Assembly: GCA_039931065.1 (NCBI GenBank)
Contig: JBDTSP010000002.1
Coordinates: forward strand, 62,001 to 126,000
Source of the DNA: CADEED01 sp039931065
GTDB lineage: Bacteria > Pseudomonadota > Gammaproteobacteria > Steroidobacterales > Steroidobacteraceae
Length of the DNA stretch: 64,000 nucleotides
Reading direction: 5' to 3'
Positions 26,394-34,599 of this stretch are shown here, piece after piece. The first letter of the stretch is position 1. The number at the start of each line of letters is the position of its first letter. Below the pieces are notes generated by a model that had not been told where the DNA came from, made no database searches, and saw nothing but the letters and a program-made list of their open reading frames with translations. Position numbers and translations under genes: made by a program.

Positions 26394-27281
26394 TCAGAAG
26401 CTGGCGCGGAAAAACAGCTCCGGACCGCTCACATCCATGTTGAACAGCAGCGGCCGGTCGTCCGTGACGAGCAGCTCGGTCACGTACTTGTTGTAGCCCA
26501 GGCCGATCGCGAAATTCTTGCGCCAGCGGTACTGGAGGTCGGCGTGGTAGTCGGACATCGTGCCTTCGAAATCCTCGGGGCTCGCCGAGAAGGATTGTCC
26601 GCGCGCGGTGACGGCCCAACGCTTGGAGATGCGAAACGCCGCATTCACCGCGATGGTCGGGAAAATACCGACCTGGTCGGCCTTCTCGAAATTCGTAGTG
26701 CCGGGTTCCCGGCCTTCCGCATGGGCTTCGAGGATGTGGATGCCGAGACCGGCGCCCGCCTCGAAGCGATCGAACTTGATGAACGAATAGGTGTAGGTCA
26801 GCGACAGGACCCGCCAGTCGAGCTTGCTGCGAAAGGCGGTGCCCGCCAGGAACTGGAAGTCACCGAAGTTGATGTTCTCGGCCAGGTTCAGCTGATGGAA
26901 CCGATCGAGCTTGAAGTAGTCGATGCGCAGGTGATTGCGCTCTTTCAGGCGGATGTCGAATTCCATGCGCCCCTGGTTGATCTGGTCGTCGAGCCCCAGA
27001 TCCTGCTCGGCGCTGAGCAGCGAACCCTGGGTGACCGCGGACTGATCGAGGCGCAGTTCGGTGGTGACCGAAGGCTGGAAATAGATGCCGCGCATGTAGA
27101 AGTGATCGCTCACCGGGCTCGCCAGATCGAGCGACTTCGGTTTGAGTACATCGCTCGGCTTTAGCACCGGCTCCGCCTTTTCCTTGCGCGGGCCGTTCTC
27201 GACCGGCTCTTCCCGGTCCCTGCGCCACAAGGCGCATCCGGTATTCAGAAGACACAGCAGAACGATGAGCCCCAGGCGCAT
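26394..27281 (-). CDS. Outer-membrane beta-barrel lipoprotein, unknown function
   Basis: A 295-residue protein with a lipoprotein signal (MRLGLIVLLCLLNTGCALW, lipobox LNTGC). A charged linker follows, then alternating amphipathic strands from about residue 60 (FYMRGIYFQPSVTTELRLD, RMEFDIRLKERNHLRIDYFK, LTYTYSFIKFDRFEAGAGLG, LQYRWRKNFAIGLGYNKYV) and a C-terminal aromatic residue (LFFRASF), all typical of outer-membrane barrels. A barrel with an N-terminal lipid anchor is uncommon but known. No specific family recognised. Two hairpins separate it from rho. Confidence 0.72.
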   Translation of the reverse strand: MRLGLIVLLCLLNTGCALWRRDREEPVENGPRKEKAEPVLKPSDVLKPKSLDLASPVSDHFYMRGIYFQPSVTTELRLDQSAVTQGSLLSAEQDLGLDDQINQGRMEFDIRLKERNHLRIDYFKLDRFHQLNLAENINFGDFQFLAGTAFRSKLDWRVLSLTYTYSFIKFDRFEAGAGLGIHILEAHAEGREPGTTNFEKADQVGIFPTIAVNAAFRISKRWAVTARGQSFSASPEDFEGTMSDYHADLQYRWRKNFAIGLGYNKYVTELLVTDDRPLLFNMDVSGPELFFRASF

Positions 27282-27319
27282 TCGCGATTCCTATCGTGAC
27301 GGAGACCCAAGAGAAAGAG

Positions 27320-27343
27320 GCGGCCCCGGAGGTACGGGGCCGC
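27320..27343 (-). terminator. Hairpin downstream of rho (second of two)
   Basis: GCGGCCCCG (27320-27328) pairs perfectly with CGGGGCCGC (27335-27343) around a six-base loop. On the minus strand it is followed by pyrimidine-rich CTCTTTCTCTT. It could be a back-up rho terminator or a hairpin in the leader of the barrel lipoprotein gene, whose start is 38 bases further. Confidence 0.5.
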
Positions 27344-27394
27344 GACATGATCTAACAGGTTTGGAAGCCGCGCCAGCGTCGGCTTAAAGAGACG

Positions 27395-27424
27395 GGCCTG
27401 GTGTGCGGTACGTCACACCAGGCC
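27395..27424 (-). terminator. Intrinsic terminator of trxA-rho
   Basis: GGCCTGGTGTG (27395-27405) and CACACCAGGCC (27414-27424) are perfect 11-base arms with an eight-base loop. The hairpin begins six bases after the rho stop. On the minus strand CGTCTCTTT follows, a modest T-rich tract. Confidence 0.7.
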
Positions 27425-27430
27425 GGTGCC

Positions 27431-28942
27431 TCATCTCTTCATTGCGTCGAAGAACTCGCCGTTGGTCTTGGTGTCCTTCATCTTGTCCAGCAGGAACTCG
27501 ACCGCCGCCAGTTCATCCATCGGATGCAGCAGCTTGCGCAGGATCCAGATCTTCGCGAGTTCGCCCGGATCGGTGATGAGCTCTTCCTTGCGCGTGCCCG
27601 AACGGTTGATGTTCATCGCCGGGAAGACGCGCTTTTCAGCGATGCGGCGATCCAGGTGGATTTCGCAGTTGCCCGTGCCCTTGAACTCTTCGTAGATCAC
27701 GTCGTCCATCTTCGAGCCCGTGTCGATCAGGGCGGTGGCCAGAATAGTTAGGCTACCACCCTCCTCGATGTTGCGCGCGGCGCCGAAGAAACGCTTCGGG
27801 CGCTGCAACGCGTTCGCGTCGACACCACCGGTGAGCACCTTGCCGGAGCTCGGCACCACCGTGTTGTAGGCGCGCGCCAGGCGCGTGATGGAATCGAGCA
27901 GGATCACGACGTCTTTTTTGTGCTCGACCAGGCGCTTGGCCTTTTCGATCACCATTTCGGCGACCTGCACGTGGCGGGCGGCGGGTTCGTCGAACGTCGA
28001 CGAAACCACTTCGCCCTTCACGGTGCGCTGCATCTCGGTCACTTCTTCCGGACGCTCGTCGATGAGCAGCACGATGAGGTGCACTTCCGGGTGGTTGGCC
28101 GTGATGGCGGTGGCGATGTTCTGCAGCAGCATCGTCTTGCCGGCTTTCGGCGGCGAGACGATGAGTCCGCGCTGGCCCTTGCCGATCGGCGAGACCAGGT
28201 CGATGGCGCGTGCGGTGAGATCTTCGGTCGAGCCGTTGCCGCGCTGCAGCTTGAGCCGCTTGGTGGGATGGAACGGCGTCAGGTTCTCGAACAGCACCTT
28301 GTTGCGCGAAGAATCGGGCGAGTCGAAGTTGATCTCGCCGACTTTCAGCAGCGCGAAGTAACGCTCGCCATCTTTGGGCGGGCGGATGAGGCCCGAGATG
28401 GTGTCGCCGGTGCGCAGGTTGAAGCGGCGGATCTGGCTCGGGGACACGTAGATGTCGTCCGGGCCGGCAAGATAGCTGCCGTCCGAGGACCGCAGGAAGC
28501 CGAAGCCGTCCTGCAGGATCTCGAGCACGCCGTCGCCGTAGATATTCTCGCCGTTACGCGAGTGGGCCTTGAGGATGCCGAAGATGATGTCCTGCTTGCG
28601 CGAGCGGGCCATGCCCTCGACGCCCATGGAGTCGGCCATCTTCACCAATTCGTGGATCGGCTTGGCCTTGAGCACCGACAGATTCATCGAGCTCTTGGTG
28701 GCCGCGAGATCGGCCTGGCTGATGATTTCCGATGCGTCTACTTCGAACACCTCGGGCGGCTGATCGTCGGGGCGCGGGCCCCCGTTGCCACCGGCGCGGT
28801 AGTTCGGATCGCGGTTGCCGTCACGGTCGCGCTGTCCGCCACCGCCGCCGCTGTTGCCACCGCCGCCCCGACCACCGTCGTGGCGCGGACCTTTGTTAGG
28901 ACGATTACGGCCGCCGCCCTGATTGCCCAGATAACCTCTCAC
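27431..28942 (-). CDS. rho: Transcription termination factor Rho with Gly/Arg-rich N-terminal extension
   Basis: Hexameric RNA-dependent ATPase that terminates transcription. The canonical protein begins at residue 86 (MNLSVLKAKPIHELVKMAD) and is complete: RNA-binding DGFGFLRSSDGSYLAGPDDI, Walker A PPKAGKTMLLQ, LLIDERPEEVTEM, VVILLDSITRLARAYN and the R-loop region SLTILATALIDTGSKMDD. The total is 503 residues against about 419 in E. coli. The extra 85 residues are rich in Gly, Arg, Asn and Asp (GGRGGGGNSGGGGGQRDRD) and end in an acidic helix. The GTG start overlaps the trxA stop (GTGA), which supports translation of the extension. Confidence 0.96.
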   Translation of the reverse strand: MRGYLGNQGGGRNRPNKGPRHDGGRGGGGNSGGGGGQRDRDGNRDPNYRAGGNGGPRPDDQPPEVFEVDASEIISQADLAATKSSMNLSVLKAKPIHELVKMADSMGVEGMARSRKQDIIFGILKAHSRNGENIYGDGVLEILQDGFGFLRSSDGSYLAGPDDIYVSPSQIRRFNLRTGDTISGLIRPPKDGERYFALLKVGEINFDSPDSSRNKVLFENLTPFHPTKRLKLQRGNGSTEDLTARAIDLVSPIGKGQRGLIVSPPKAGKTMLLQNIATAITANHPEVHLIVLLIDERPEEVTEMQRTVKGEVVSSTFDEPAARHVQVAEMVIEKAKRLVEHKKDVVILLDSITRLARAYNTVVPSSGKVLTGGVDANALQRPKRFFGAARNIEEGGSLTILATALIDTGSKMDDVIYEEFKGTGNCEIHLDRRIAEKRVFPAMNINRSGTRKEELITDPGELAKIWILRKLLHPMDELAAVEFLLDKMKDTKTNGEFFDAMKR

Positions 28943-29268
28943 AGGTGGGCATCCAGGAAGGACTTCAGATCCGGCTTGCGGACCGAACCGACCTTCTGGG
29001 CCTCGACCGTGCCGTTCTTGAACAGAATCAGCGTCGGGATGTTGCGGATGCCGTACTTCGGCGGCGTCTGCGGATTCGACTCGATGTCGATCTTGGCGAT
29101 GCGGAGCTTGTCTTTGTACTCCACCGCGATCTCATCGAGGATCGGCGCGATCATCTTGCAGGGACCACACCACTCGGCCCAGAAGTCGAGAAGAACGGGC
29201 TTGTCGGACTTGAGCACGTCCTGGGTGAACGTAGCGTCCGTGGTGTGGACGATATCCGGGTTACTCAC
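28939..29268 (-). CDS. trxA: Thioredoxin 1
   Basis: A 109-residue cytosolic thioredoxin with FWAEWCGPCKMIAPILDEIA and the cis-Pro segment IRNIPTLILFKNG. Besides general disulfide reduction it is the expected electron source for DsbD. The start is a GTG with GGAGG upstream. It is coupled to rho (four-base overlap), as in many proteobacteria, and divergent from rhlB. Confidence 0.97.
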   Translation of the reverse strand: MSNPDIVHTTDATFTQDVLKSDKPVLLDFWAEWCGPCKMIAPILDEIAVEYKDKLRIAKIDIESNPQTPPKYGIRNIPTLILFKNGTVEAQKVGSVRKPDLKSFLDAHL

Positions 29269-29587
29269 TTGGAAGGACCTCCGAAAAAAAACAAAAAAGC
29301 ATGGGGATCGAGTGTTGAATTGGCTGGGATTTGGAGCTGGCGCTGCAGCCGGCAGGAAGCCGTGCTCAGGACGCGATCAAACGGTTAGACTGCGCTGCGC
29401 AGCTAATAGGCTTGATGGGTAAAAGAAGACCTGGTGGTTAAGGAAGCTTTGGATTTGCGGTTCGTGGCTCTGTGAAGAGCAGCCCGCGTCTTGGGAGCAT
29501 TTTTTAACTGGTCCGCCTGCCATTTGCAAGCGCCAGATGCGCCAAGCCTGACCTGAATATCCCGAATACATAAATAACCGGCCATTA
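29269..29587. promoter_or_regulatory. Divergent trxA/rhlB intergenic region (319 bases)
   Basis: No gene is supported here. The region is less GC-rich than its surroundings. It contains an A-rich tract on the plus strand (29284-29298) directly upstream of the trxA ribosome-binding site, and a dyad at 29385-29406 (TTAG-A-CTGCGC-T-GCGCAG-CTAA). The 40 bases before the rhlB start are A/T-rich with TACATAAATA. Promoters for both directions must lie here, but I could not assign convincing -35/-10 pairs. Confidence 0.5.
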
Positions 29588-30934
29588 ATGACAGAGACAC
29601 ACCTTTCCGAGCTGACCTTCACGTCGCTCGATCTCGTTCCCTCGGTAGCCCAGGGCATCAAAGACGCCGGATTCGTCCGCGCCACGCCGGTCCAGGCGAT
29701 GACATTGCCGATCGCCCTGACGGGCCGGGATGTCGCGGGACAGGCACAAACGGGCACCGGCAAGACGGCCGCGTTCCTGGTGGCCCTGTTCCAGCGGTTG
29801 CTCACGAACCCTCTGCCGGGACGCAGTGCGACGGGCATTCGCGCCCTGATCCTCGCGCCCACGCGCGAGCTGGCGGTGCAGATATTCAACGACGCCGAAG
29901 TGCTGGGTAAACACACGGGTCTCAAGATCGGCGTCGTTTATGGTGGCGTCGACTACGAAAAACAACGCAAGAGCCTGCAAGACGGCATGGATGTGTTGAT
30001 CGGGACGCCCGGCCGCGTCATCGATTACTACAAACAGCACGTGTTCGACATGCGCCATGCGCAGGCGGTGGTACTCGACGAGGCCGATCGCATGTTCGAT
30101 CTGGGCTTCATCGCCGACATCCGCTACATCCTGCGCCGGCTGCCGGCGCCGGATGCGCGTCAATCGATGCTGTTCTCGGCCACGCTGTCGCAGCGTGTGC
30201 TCGAACTCGCCTACGAACACATGAACGACCCGGAGCTCATCCGCATCGAGCCTGATCGTGTGACCGCGGACAAAGTACGGCAGCTCATCTACTTCCCGGC
30301 GATGGAAGAAAAGATTCCATTGCTGATCGGTTTGCTGCGGCTCTATGACGCGCGCCGCACGATGGTGTTCGTGAACACGAAGAGGGTCGCCGAAAAACTC
30401 GAAGCCTATCTGATCGCGAACGGCTTCAAGGCGCAGGCCCTGTCCGGCGACGTGCCGCAGAAGAAACGCCTGCGCTTCATGAAGGAATTCCACAGCGGCG
30501 AGCTTGCGGTACTGATCTGCACGGACGTCGCTTCGCGTGGACTGCACATCGCGGACGTCAGTCACGTCTTCAATTACGACCTGCCGCAGGATGCCGCCGA
30601 CTACGTACATCGCATCGGCCGCACCGCGCGTGCCGGCGCCGAAGGTGATGCGATCAGCTTCGGTTGCGAGGAATACGCGGTGGCGCTGCCCGAGATCGAG
30701 GCCTACATCTCGCACAAGATCGAGGTCGCGCCGGTCAAGCAGGAACTGCTCGCGCGAGACCTCAAACCGCCCGTCTACAAGGAATGGGACCCCGAAGACG
30801 GTCCGCGTCCGATGCGTCGCCCGGGCGGCGGTGGCGGCGGCCGCGGTGGTCCACGCCGGCCCGGTGGTGGCGGCGGCGGCGGTGGTCCGCGCAGACCCGG
30901 TGGCAGCAGCGGTCCACGCCGTGGCGGTAGATAG
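29588..30934 (+). CDS. rhlB: DEAD-box RNA helicase RhlB
   Basis: A 448-residue ATP-dependent RNA helicase, in E. coli a partner of RNase E in the degradosome. Motifs in order: Q-motif ATPVQAMTLPIAL, AQTGTGKTAAF, PTRELAVQI, TPGRVIDYY, LDEADRMFDLGF, SAT, VFVNTK, TDVASRGLHI and HRIGRTARAG. Divergence from trxA-rho is the same as in E. coli, which supports rhlB over other DEAD-box types. The last ~45 residues are an RGG-like low-complexity tail (PRRPGGGGGGGGPRRPGG). A REP-like palindrome begins three bases after the stop. Confidence 0.93.
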   Translation: MTETHLSELTFTSLDLVPSVAQGIKDAGFVRATPVQAMTLPIALTGRDVAGQAQTGTGKTAAFLVALFQRLLTNPLPGRSATGIRALILAPTRELAVQIFNDAEVLGKHTGLKIGVVYGGVDYEKQRKSLQDGMDVLIGTPGRVIDYYKQHVFDMRHAQAVVLDEADRMFDLGFIADIRYILRRLPAPDARQSMLFSATLSQRVLELAYEHMNDPELIRIEPDRVTADKVRQLIYFPAMEEKIPLLIGLLRLYDARRTMVFVNTKRVAEKLEAYLIANGFKAQALSGDVPQKKRLRFMKEFHSGELAVLICTDVASRGLHIADVSHVFNYDLPQDAADYVHRIGRTARAGAEGDAISFGCEEYAVALPEIEAYISHKIEVAPVKQELLARDLKPPVYKEWDPEDGPRPMRRPGGGGGGRGGPRRPGGGGGGGGPRRPGGSSGPRRGGR

Positions 30935-30937
30935 AGT

Positions 30938-31014
30938 GGTGTCAGGCGGGGAAAGTCGGGATAACTCGCAACTTGCTCCGACCTGAGTAATCCCGACTTT
31001 CCCCGCCTGACACC
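30938..31014. repeat. Palindromic element, shared-arm type, copy A
   Basis: Left arm 30938-30967 starts GGTGTCAGGCGGGGAAAGTC; the right arm 30985-31014 is its reverse complement with one mismatch in 30 bases. The loop is 17 bases. It sits between the stops of the convergent rhlB and yrfG genes (3 and 1 bases away). The arms match those at 37072-37163 and 40554-40658. As RNA it would form a very strong hairpin in either direction and could act as a bidirectional terminator or RNA-stability element. Confidence 0.9.
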
Positions 31015-31015
31015 G

Positions 31016-31690
31016 CTACAGATCGGCGACCTTGTCGACGCTGGGATGATCCACATGCTCGCGGCGCGAGCCGCGGGTATCCCAGTGGCGCACGCCGTAC
31101 ACCCAGCGAATACCGGCGCTGCGCGCTGCATCCAGCATCTTCGAATTGTCATCGGCGAACAGCGCGCGCGCCGGATCGAATCCGAAGTGCGCGGACGCCG
31201 CGGTCCAGAACGGCGCATGTTCCTTCGGATGGCCGAAATCGTGCGAGGTTACGGCGCCATCCAGATAGTCGAGCACGCCGGTTTCCGCGTGTTTGACCGC
31301 CAGCGCAATCGGGTGCGAATTGGTGAGCAGCAGCAGCCGTTTCCCCGCCGCTCGCATCCGGGTCAGGAATTCCTGCGCGCCCGGCAACCACGCCACGTGC
31401 GAGCGCACTTCATGGTGCAAAGCCCCGATGTCGATCTCGAGCGTGCGTGACCAATACTCGATGCAATACCAGTCGAGCGTGCCGCTGCGTTCGCGAAAGC
31501 GCCGTGCGATTTCGGCATACGCCGAATGCAGATCCAACGCGTGCGCAACCGCAAATCGCTGCGGCACGAGATCGCGCCAGATGTGGTTGTCGTAGGCCTG
31601 ATCGAGCAGCGTGCCGTCGAGATCGAGCAGTACGGCGTCGATCGCCGACCAGTCGGGCGGCGAATGATTCGGCTGAGAAGGGGGAGACAT
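31016..31690 (-). CDS. yrfG: HAD-family GMP/IMP nucleotidase YrfG-like
   Basis: A 224-residue HAD phosphatase. Motif I is LLDLDGTLLD, motif II LLLTNSHPIALAVKH, and motifs III/IV are GHPKEHAPFW and LFADDNSKMLDAARSAGI. The segments DNHIWRDLVPQRFA, LDWYCIEYWSRTLEIDI and HPSVDKVADL align with E. coli YrfG. I chose the ATG at 31690 because the conserved part starts soon after and the frame upstream overlaps the divergent PHP gene. Dephosphorylation of GMP/IMP is inferred from that homologue. Confidence 0.85.
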   Translation of the reverse strand: MSPPSQPNHSPPDWSAIDAVLLDLDGTLLDQAYDNHIWRDLVPQRFAVAHALDLHSAYAEIARRFRERSGTLDWYCIEYWSRTLEIDIGALHHEVRSHVAWLPGAQEFLTRMRAAGKRLLLLTNSHPIALAVKHAETGVLDYLDGAVTSHDFGHPKEHAPFWTAASAHFGFDPARALFADDNSKMLDAARSAGIRWVYGVRHWDTRGSRREHVDHPSVDKVADL

Positions 31691-31715
31691 GCGGGGCGTA
31701 TCATACGGACCTCGC

Positions 31716-32582
31716 ATGGATTCAACCCCCGAACCCCTCGTCGATTTCCACACCCACAGCCATTACTCCGATGGCGTGCTGGCGCCGGCCGCGCTGGTCG
31801 AACGCGCGCACGGCCGCAAGGTCGGCACGCTGGCGCTCACCGATCACGACACGACCGCCGGCCTCGCCGAAGCGCGCGCGGCTTGTACGACCACCGGCAT
31901 TCGCTTCGTCCCCGGCGTCGAGCTGTCCGCGCAGTGGCGCAGCCAAACTATTCACATCGTCGGTCTGCAGCTCGAGGAAACACACGCCGGACTGCAGACG
32001 CACCTGGGTTCGGTGCTCGCGCGGCGCCAGGCACGCCTGCAGGAAATCGGCGAACGCCTCGAAAAACGCGCCAAGCTTCCGGGCCGCGAACTGGCCGCCA
32101 TCGCCGCCCGGGCCACCGCGCCCACCCGGCTGCATCTGGCACGGTTGCTGGTCGAACGCGGCCACGCCCGGGACACGCAGGAAGCCTTCGATCGCTGGTT
32201 GAATCGCGACAAGGCCGGACATGTGCCGGCCGAGTGGCCGACACTGGCGGCCGCCATGACGGCCTTGCGCGACAGCGGCGCGGTCCCGGTGCTCGCCCAT
32301 CCGCATCGTTACCGCTGTTCCTCCGGGCAAATGCGCGAGCTGGTGGGGGCCTTCGTGCAGGAGGGCGGCGCGGCGCTCGAAGCGAGCATGGCGGGCATGA
32401 GCCCGAACGATGCCGATCGCATCGCCTCGTTATGCCGGAGATTCAGCCTGCACGCCTCGATGGGCTCGGATTTTCACGATCCCGCCGTGCCGTGGAATCC
32501 CCTTGGCCGCTGGCTTAAGCTTGCCGCCGGTCTCGAGCCGGTCACCCGGATCCTGAAAAGCCAGGTCTCGAAAGCAGGCTGA
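31716..32582 (+). CDS. rnm: PHP-domain phosphoesterase (RNase AM / 3',5'-nucleoside bisphosphate phosphatase type)
   Basis: A 288-residue trinuclear-metal phosphoesterase. PHP motifs: DFHTHSHYSDG, LTDHDTTAG, PGVELSAQW, VLAHPHRYR and MGSDFHDPAVPW. The lengths and motifs match YciV-type enzymes that act on 5' ends of RNA fragments and on nucleoside 3',5'-bisphosphates. The ATG at 31716 lies 25 bases from the divergent yrfG start. The symbol is by family resemblance and the exact substrate is inferred. Confidence 0.82.
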   Translation: MDSTPEPLVDFHTHSHYSDGVLAPAALVERAHGRKVGTLALTDHDTTAGLAEARAACTTTGIRFVPGVELSAQWRSQTIHIVGLQLEETHAGLQTHLGSVLARRQARLQEIGERLEKRAKLPGRELAAIAARATAPTRLHLARLLVERGHARDTQEAFDRWLNRDKAGHVPAEWPTLAAAMTALRDSGAVPVLAHPHRYRCSSGQMRELVGAFVQEGGAALEASMAGMSPNDADRIASLCRRFSLHASMGSDFHDPAVPWNPLGRWLKLAAGLEPVTRILKSQVSKAG

Positions 32583-32591
32583 ACCCAAGCG

Positions 32592-32822
32592 ATGACAGAT
32601 ATCGAAGATCAGGACAACGTCGATCGCGAGCTCTTCAAGAACGTTGAAAAGCTGCGCGAGCTGCGCATCGCACACCGCGACCTCGACGAGGTCATTTCAC
32701 GCCTGTCGCTCGACTTCCAGTCCGACCAGTTGCAGTTGAAGCGCCTCAAGAAGCGCAAGCTGATCCTGAAGGATCAGATCACCCGGCTCGAAAGCGAGCT
32801 GATTCCCGATCTGAACGCATGA
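32592..32822 (+). CDS. YdcH/DUF465 family small coiled-coil protein
   Basis: A 76-residue highly charged helical protein. RELFKNVEKLRELRIAHRDL followed by QLKRLKKRKLILKDQITRLE is typical of the YdcH/DUF465 family (HxxLdxxI..L..lKKrKLxLKDqI). Function is unknown. It lies 9 bases after the PHP gene and 22 before mscS on the same strand. Confidence 0.85.
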   Translation: MTDIEDQDNVDRELFKNVEKLRELRIAHRDLDEVISRLSLDFQSDQLQLKRLKKRKLILKDQITRLESELIPDLNA

Positions 32823-32844
32823 GCAGGATTCGGCAGATGCTCTC

Positions 32845-34155
32845 GTGAGAAATTTCTTCGAGCAGCTCACCACGCCAGAAATCATGGTCCAGGTGATCGT
32901 GATCATCCTGGCGACGCTGCTGGCCTCCGGCGGCGCCCACTACATCAAGAACTGGCTGCGACCGTTGTCGGCGCGCGTCGATCTGGGCCTCTGGCCGCGA
33001 CGCATGATCGTCGCCGGGATGGTCCTCGCGCCGTCCGTCCTGACACTGATACTGATGCTCGGGCTGCTGGCCCTGTTCGGCAGCTTCAATAAGCCCACCG
33101 CGCTCATCGACATCGCCAAGGACTCGGCGACAGTGCTCGTGATCGTGCGCTTCGGCATGCACCTCCTGAGTATCTCGCTCGGCCCGAACACCTGGTTCCG
33201 GTCCTGGGAACTGCGACTCACGTTCGTGATCTGGGTGGCGCTGTCGTTCCAGATCCTCGGCTGGTTCGATTTCATTGAACACACGCTGGACAAAATCGAT
33301 CTCATCCCGGGTAAGGCGCAGTTCAGTCTGTGGGCACTGCTCAAGGGCGGCGTGGTCATCGCCGGTTTCCTGATCGCAACCAGCCTGATCGCGCGCGCCG
33401 TCGAACGGCGCGTCATGAAGCTCGAAGGTCTCGCGATCTCCACGCGTATTGGCATCTCGAAGTTCTCGACCTTCGGCATGCTCACGCTGGGCGTCTTGTT
33501 AGGCGTCAACGCCTCGGGCGTCGATCTCACGGCGCTGACCGTGCTCACCGGCGCCGTCGGCCTAGGCTTGGGCTTTGGCCTGCAATCCATCGCCAGCAAC
33601 TTCGTTTCCGGCTTCGTGTTGCTGCTCGACAAGTCCATCAAGCCGGGCGACGTCATCAGCTTCACCGGCACCACCGGCACGAGCAGCGAGAATTTTGGCT
33701 GGGTGCAGGAGCTGCGCGGCCGCTATATCGTCGTGCGCGACCGGGACGGGGTCGAGACCCTGGTTCCGAACCAGAACCTGATGACGAACTCCGTCATCAA
33801 CTGGAGCTACTCCGACCAGCGCGTACGCATACGATTGCCCGTGATGATCAGCTTCAATGACGATCCGGAGATTGCGCTGCAGGTGTTGATCGATGCGGCG
33901 GCCAACCACCCGCGCATCCTCAAGGATCCAGGCCCGGTATCGCGGCTCATGAGCTTCGAGAACTACGGCATGCGCGTCGAAGTGCGTTTCTGGATCCGCG
34001 ATCCGATGAATGGCGTGAACAACGTGCGCTCCGACGTCAATCGCGAGATCTGGCGCCTGTTCAAGAAACACGGCATTACGATTCCGGTGCAACAGCACGA
34101 AGTCCGGTTCATCCAGAACGAGCCGCCCTCCGATGTTCCCGGGTTGCGCCGCTAA
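32845..34155 (+). CDS. MscS-family mechanosensitive channel
   Basis: A 436-residue inner-membrane protein with about five hydrophobic segments. The pore helix and beta domain match MscS: LTGAVGLGLGFGLQSIASNF then VSGFVLLLDKSIKPGDVI, and LVPNQNLMTNSVINWSYSD. The longer N-terminus relative to E. coli MscS (286 residues) places it among the larger MscK/YbdG-like homologues with extra membrane helices. The start is a GTG at 32845. Osmotic-shock protection is the family role; paralogue identity is not decided. Confidence 0.9.
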   Translation: MRNFFEQLTTPEIMVQVIVIILATLLASGGAHYIKNWLRPLSARVDLGLWPRRMIVAGMVLAPSVLTLILMLGLLALFGSFNKPTALIDIAKDSATVLVIVRFGMHLLSISLGPNTWFRSWELRLTFVIWVALSFQILGWFDFIEHTLDKIDLIPGKAQFSLWALLKGGVVIAGFLIATSLIARAVERRVMKLEGLAISTRIGISKFSTFGMLTLGVLLGVNASGVDLTALTVLTGAVGLGLGFGLQSIASNFVSGFVLLLDKSIKPGDVISFTGTTGTSSENFGWVQELRGRYIVVRDRDGVETLVPNQNLMTNSVINWSYSDQRVRIRLPVMISFNDDPEIALQVLIDAAANHPRILKDPGPVSRLMSFENYGMRVEVRFWIRDPMNGVNNVRSDVNREIWRLFKKHGITIPVQQHEVRFIQNEPPSDVPGLRR

Positions 34156-34164
34156 CCACCGCCC

Positions 34165-34590
34165 ATGAGCTTGTTAGTCAGGCCGGGCCTCGAAATTCCG
34201 GACGCGGATCTCGAAGTGGCCTTCATCCGTTCGTCGGGTCCCGGCGGGCAGAACGTCAACAAGGTGGCCAGCGCTGTCCAGCTGCGTTTCGCGCTCGACC
34301 GCAACACCACGCTCGGCCCCGACGTAAAGATGCGTCTGCGTGCGCTGGCTGGCCAGCGCGTCACCGACGCGGGCGAGATCCTGATCCAGGCGCGCGAGAC
34401 CCGCAGTCAGGAACAGAACCGCCGCGATGCCGAGGAACGGCTGCTCGATCTGATCCGGCGCGCCCTGGTCGTTCCCAAGAAGCGCCGCGCCACCAAGCCG
34501 ACGCGCGCTTCCAAAGAGCGACGGCTGGATGCGAAATCCCGTTCACAGAAGAACAAGCGCTTGCGCGGCAAAGTGAGAAATCACGATTAG
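34165..34590 (+). CDS. arfB: Alternative ribosome-rescue factor ArfB
   Basis: A 141-residue peptidyl-tRNA hydrolase that frees ribosomes stalled without a stop codon. The catalytic GGQ lies in RSSGPGGQNVNKVASAVQL, and a basic C-terminal tail (KKRRATKPTRASKERRLDAK) suited to the empty mRNA channel is present. The size and the tail separate it from RF1/RF2. It is 9 bases after mscS. Confidence 0.94.
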   Translation: MSLLVRPGLEIPDADLEVAFIRSSGPGGQNVNKVASAVQLRFALDRNTTLGPDVKMRLRALAGQRVTDAGEILIQARETRSQEQNRRDAEERLLDLIRRALVVPKKRRATKPTRASKERRLDAKSRSQKNKRLRGKVRNHD

Positions 34591-34599
34591 GAGACGACG

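Noticed and set aside
29284..29298. A-rich tract as an intrinsic terminator
   Set aside because: On the minus strand the T-run lies just upstream of the trxA ribosome-binding site with no preceding GC stem, so termination there makes no sense.
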